Source: Bog-473 sp963777485 (GTDB lineage: Bacteria > Actinomycetota > Acidimicrobiia > Acidimicrobiales > RAAP-2). Taken from it: a DNA stretch of 64,000 nucleotides. Positions 61,700-64,000 of the stretch are shown piece after piece. The DNA lies in contig CAVZQP010000001.1 in NCBI GenBank assembly GCA_963777485.1, forward strand, positions 310,001 through 374,000, read 5' to 3'. The notes under the pieces were generated by a model. That model was not told where the DNA came from. It saw nothing but the letters and a program-made list of their open reading frames with translations, and made no database searches. The number at the start of each line of letters is the position of its first letter. Positions within the stretch are counted from its first letter, which is position 1. Position numbers and translations under genes: made by a program.

Positions 61700-64000
61700 G
61701 CATCGAAGTGCACGCGGACAACCTCGTCACAGCGTTCGAACGCTGGGTGCACTCCACGCCAGACCAGATTGCCGTCGAGGCGGACACCACGTCCTTGACC
61801 TATCGCCAATTGGATGAAGCTTCGGACAACCTGGCTCGCCGACTCGAAGCGGAAGGGGTAGCCCCGGGAGACCTCGTGGTTCTCGCGATCCAGCGTTCCG
61901 TCGAAGGGCTCGTTGCGCTCCTCGCCGCGCTGAAGGCGGCTGCGACCTACGTGATGGTGGATCCGTGCGATCCTCCGGCGCACGTGGGGTTCATCCTTTC
62001 CGATACCGGTGCGCGGCTCGTCGTCACCCTGCCGTCCTTCGTCGAGGTGCTCGAGGAGCACGCCGTGCCCATCGTGGAGTTCGACCTCGCTGCCGAGGGC
62101 GGATCGACCGAGACGCACCAGGACGCCGTCCTGGCAGGCCGCTCTCTGCCACCGGACGCGCTCGCGTACATCATGTACACGTCCGGCTCGACCGGCCGCC
62201 CCAAGGGCGTGATGATCGAGCACCGACACGTTCTCCGCCGCGTCGAAGGGGCGGCTCCCGTGATGCCACGCCGGGGCGAGGCGATGCTGCAAGTCAGCCG
62301 GCTCGACTTCGATGCACAGACCTGGGAGATCTGGGGGGCGCTGACGACCGGCGCACGATTGGTGATTGCGCCGCCGGAGCCCGAACCGGGACGGATCGCC
62401 GCCCTCCTGGACCAGAAGGGGGTCGACGTCGCGCTGTTGTCCCCCGGTTTGTTCCGCCAGCTTGTCGAGACCAACCTCAAAGAGCTCGGACTTCCTCGAT
62501 TGTTGCTGGTGGGTGGCGACGTCCTTTCGCCGGCCCACGCGCAACGGTTCGTCGAAACCCATCCGAACACACCGCTCGTGAACCTCTACGGGCCGACGGA
62601 GGTCACGGTTTGCGGCTCGTTCCACCGGGTACGGGCGGGCCTCCCTCACAAGTCCGTGCCAATCGGGCGGGCGCTCGGGAACACGACGCTTTACCTGCTC
62701 GATGACGCGGGCGCGCCGGTCTCGGAAGGTGAGACCGGAGAGCTGTTCATCGGCGGGTCCTGTGTGGGCCGCGGCTACCTGAACCGGCCCGAAGACACGG
62801 CGCACCGCTTCGTGCCCGATGTCTTCGACTCAACTCCGGGGGCCCGGATGTACCGGACAGGCGACCGGGCCCGCCTCCGGCCGGACGGTGCGCTCGAATT
62901 CCTGGGGCGAAGCGACGACCAGGTCAAGATCAGGGGCTTCCGGATCGAGCCTGCCGAGATCGAGGCGTGCGCGCGTGCGGCGCGGGGGGTCGCCGAGGTG
63001 GTCGTGGTACCGCGCGAGGACCTTCCAGGTCACCGCCGGCTGGTCGCCTACGTCGTGTTCGAAGCCGGGCAGAGGGGAGATCTCCCCGCGTTGCGGGAAC
63101 ACGTGACGGCCCGGCTGCCGGCACACATGATCCCGTCGGCGTTCGTCGGGCTGGACGAATTGCCCCGGACATCACGCGGCAAGGTCGACCGCGCCGCGCT
63201 GCCCCGGCCCTCCGACGTTGACGCGGGCCGAGAGCGGCGCCCTCCTCAGACGGCGACGGAGCGCGTGGTGGCGGAGATTTGGAAGCGAGCGCTCCAGCTC
63301 GATGAACTCGGCATGGACGAACAATTCCTCGAACTCGGTGGCGACTCGCTGCTGGCCGTCCGTGTGGTGGTGGCCGTACGCGAAGCGCTCGGTGTCGAGC
63401 TGTCACTGAGGGACGTCTTCGACGACGGCACCGTCGAGAGGCTTTCGAGCCGCATCGATCGGGGAGGAGGTACCGCGCCGCCGGGCGCACTTCCCGGCCT
63501 GCCGCCGGCGCAGCGGCACCGGCGCAGCGTTCCCGTCACCAAGACGCAGGCACAGACGTGCCTCATCTCGGAGATGGCGGAGGAGGCGCTGCCGTACCAA
63601 TTCCAGGCCTGCATCGCGTTTCACGGCCGTCTGGATGTCGAGACCCTGGTCGAAGCGCTGAACGGCGTTGTCGCACGGCACGAGCTGCTCCGCACGCGCT
63701 TCGTGCGGCGCAAGGGCGGGTGGCGTCAGATCGTCGTTCCCGAGCTGAGGGTCCCCGTGCAGGTGGTCGACGTGAGCACCGCGGATCGTCCCCCGATGGA
63801 ACTTCAGAGGATCGTCGACGAACTCGTCAGCGAACGTATCGCGATCGGGACACTGCCTCTCGTCAGATGGAGGATCGTGCGCCTAGCCGACGATCATCAC
63901 GTCTTGGTGCACGTCGAGCACCACTTGGTTCACGACGGGTGGTCGTGGAGCGTATTCCTGCGCGACCTGGCCGCAGACTATTCCGCCCGCATCGACGCCT
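61696..64000 (+). CDS. Non-ribosomal peptide synthetase (A-T-C...), cut by window end
   Basis: At least 768 codons, read by eye without a stop. It begins directly with an adenylation domain: LTYRQLD (A2 side), YTSGSTGRPKG (from aa 161), LYGPTE, YRTGDRARLRPDG (A7) and KIRGFRIEPAEIE (A8). RTSRGKVDRAALP (A10) follows. A carrier domain follows with LELGGDSLLAV (S551), then a condensation domain with HHLVHDGW (H742-H743, D747-G748) that runs off the edge. Starting with A fits an initiation module. From the pocket residues D-A-W-L-L-G-L-V-C-K, read by alignment in my head to PheA, I predict a hydrophobic residue such as leucine, tentatively. Confidence 0.9.
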   Translation, partial: MSIEVHADNLVTAFERWVHSTPDQIAVEADTTSLTYRQLDEASDNLARRLEAEGVAPGDLVVLAIQRSVEGLVALLAALKAAATYVMVDPCDPPAHVGFILSDTGARLVVTLPSFVEVLEEHAVPIVEFDLAAEGGSTETHQDAVLAGRSLPPDALAYIMYTSGSTGRPKGVMIEHRHVLRRVEGAAPVMPRRGEAMLQVSRLDFDAQTWEIWGALTTGARLVIAPPEPEPGRIAALLDQKGVDVALLSPGLFRQLVETNLKELGLPRLLLVGGDVLSPAHAQRFVETHPNTPLVNLYGPTEVTVCGSFHRVRAGLPHKSVPIGRALGNTTLYLLDDAGAPVSEGETGELFIGGSCVGRGYLNRPEDTAHRFVPDVFDSTPGARMYRTGDRARLRPDGALEFLGRSDDQVKIRGFRIEPAEIEACARAARGVAEVVVVPREDLPGHRRLVAYVVFEAGQRGDLPALREHVTARLPAHMIPSAFVGLDELPRTSRGKVDRAALPRPSDVDAGRERRPPQTATERVVAEIWKRALQLDELGMDEQFLELGGDSLLAVRVVVAVREALGVELSLRDVFDDGTVERLSSRIDRGGGTAPPGALPGLPPAQRHRRSVPVTKTQAQTCLISEMAEEALPYQFQACIAFHGRLDVETLVEALNGVVARHELLRTRFVRRKGGWRQIVVPELRVPVQVVDVSTADRPPMELQRIVDELVSERIAIGTLPLVRWRIVRLADDHHVLVHVEHHLVHDGWSWSVFLRDLAADYSARIDA

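Overview
The window is high-GC DNA (roughly 70% by eye, with third positions mostly G or C). Short overlapping operons are joined by ATGA/GTGA junctions and GTG starts are frequent. Actinomycete-type families are present: coenzyme F420 biosynthesis (CofD, CofE), several F420-type luciferase-like oxidoreductases, a BTAD-type regulator remnant, DUF5719 and DUF4349 proteins, and a mycobacterial-style steroid side-chain operon. I infer a chromosomal segment of an actinobacterium, quite possibly an Acidimicrobiia-like lineage. No rRNA or other taxonomic marker is present to prove that. Codon-disrupting indels recur, several of them at G/C homopolymers, so part of the apparent gene decay may be assembly error.

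Layout. 1-2.7 kb: two minus-strand glycosyltransferases, the first cut by the window edge. 2.8-10.6 kb: metabolic genes (class V aminotransferase, GNAT, SDR, PlsC-type acyltransferase, NlpC/P60 hydrolase, carboxylesterase, frameshifted P450). 10.7-13.8 kb: an unusual tRNA, then a lower-GC patch with a putative sugar transferase, a GT11 fucosyltransferase-like gene, small ORFs and a decayed BTAD gene. 13.8-25.3 kb: a sugar-nucleotide and glycan block (nucleotidyltransferase, two epimerase/reductases, three tandem GT4 enzymes) interleaved with cofD-cofE and an acyl-CoA synthetase/SDR pair. 25.3-38.7 kb: a large GT2-membrane protein with DUF5719, an ECF sigma factor with DUF4349, FtsH, a CPBP protease, and phosphomannomutase-Trm112-sugar phosphate isomerase.

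38.8-53.8 kb is a steroid-catabolism region. It holds a thiolase, two heteromeric-type acyl-CoA dehydrogenase pairs, a CYP125-like P450 with two luciferase-like oxidoreductases, and an igr-like operon (fadE29-chsH2-fadE28-chsH1-ltp2 order). KstR-type palindromes lie in the intergenic regions that would control these units; a further perfect one precedes a stand-alone F420-type oxidoreductase at 56.4 kb. F420 made through CofD/CofE could serve the three luciferase-like enzymes.

53.9-64 kb is accessory surface or secondary-metabolite DNA: a methyltransferase, a DUF2142-like membrane protein, a frameshifted mannosyltransferase-like membrane protein, a GT4 with tandem N-terminal beta-domains, and a translationally coupled NRPS (A-T-C, running off the window end). 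The GDP-mannose genes, the RMD-like reductase and the many glycosyltransferases together suggest a mannose/deoxyhexose-containing surface glycan.
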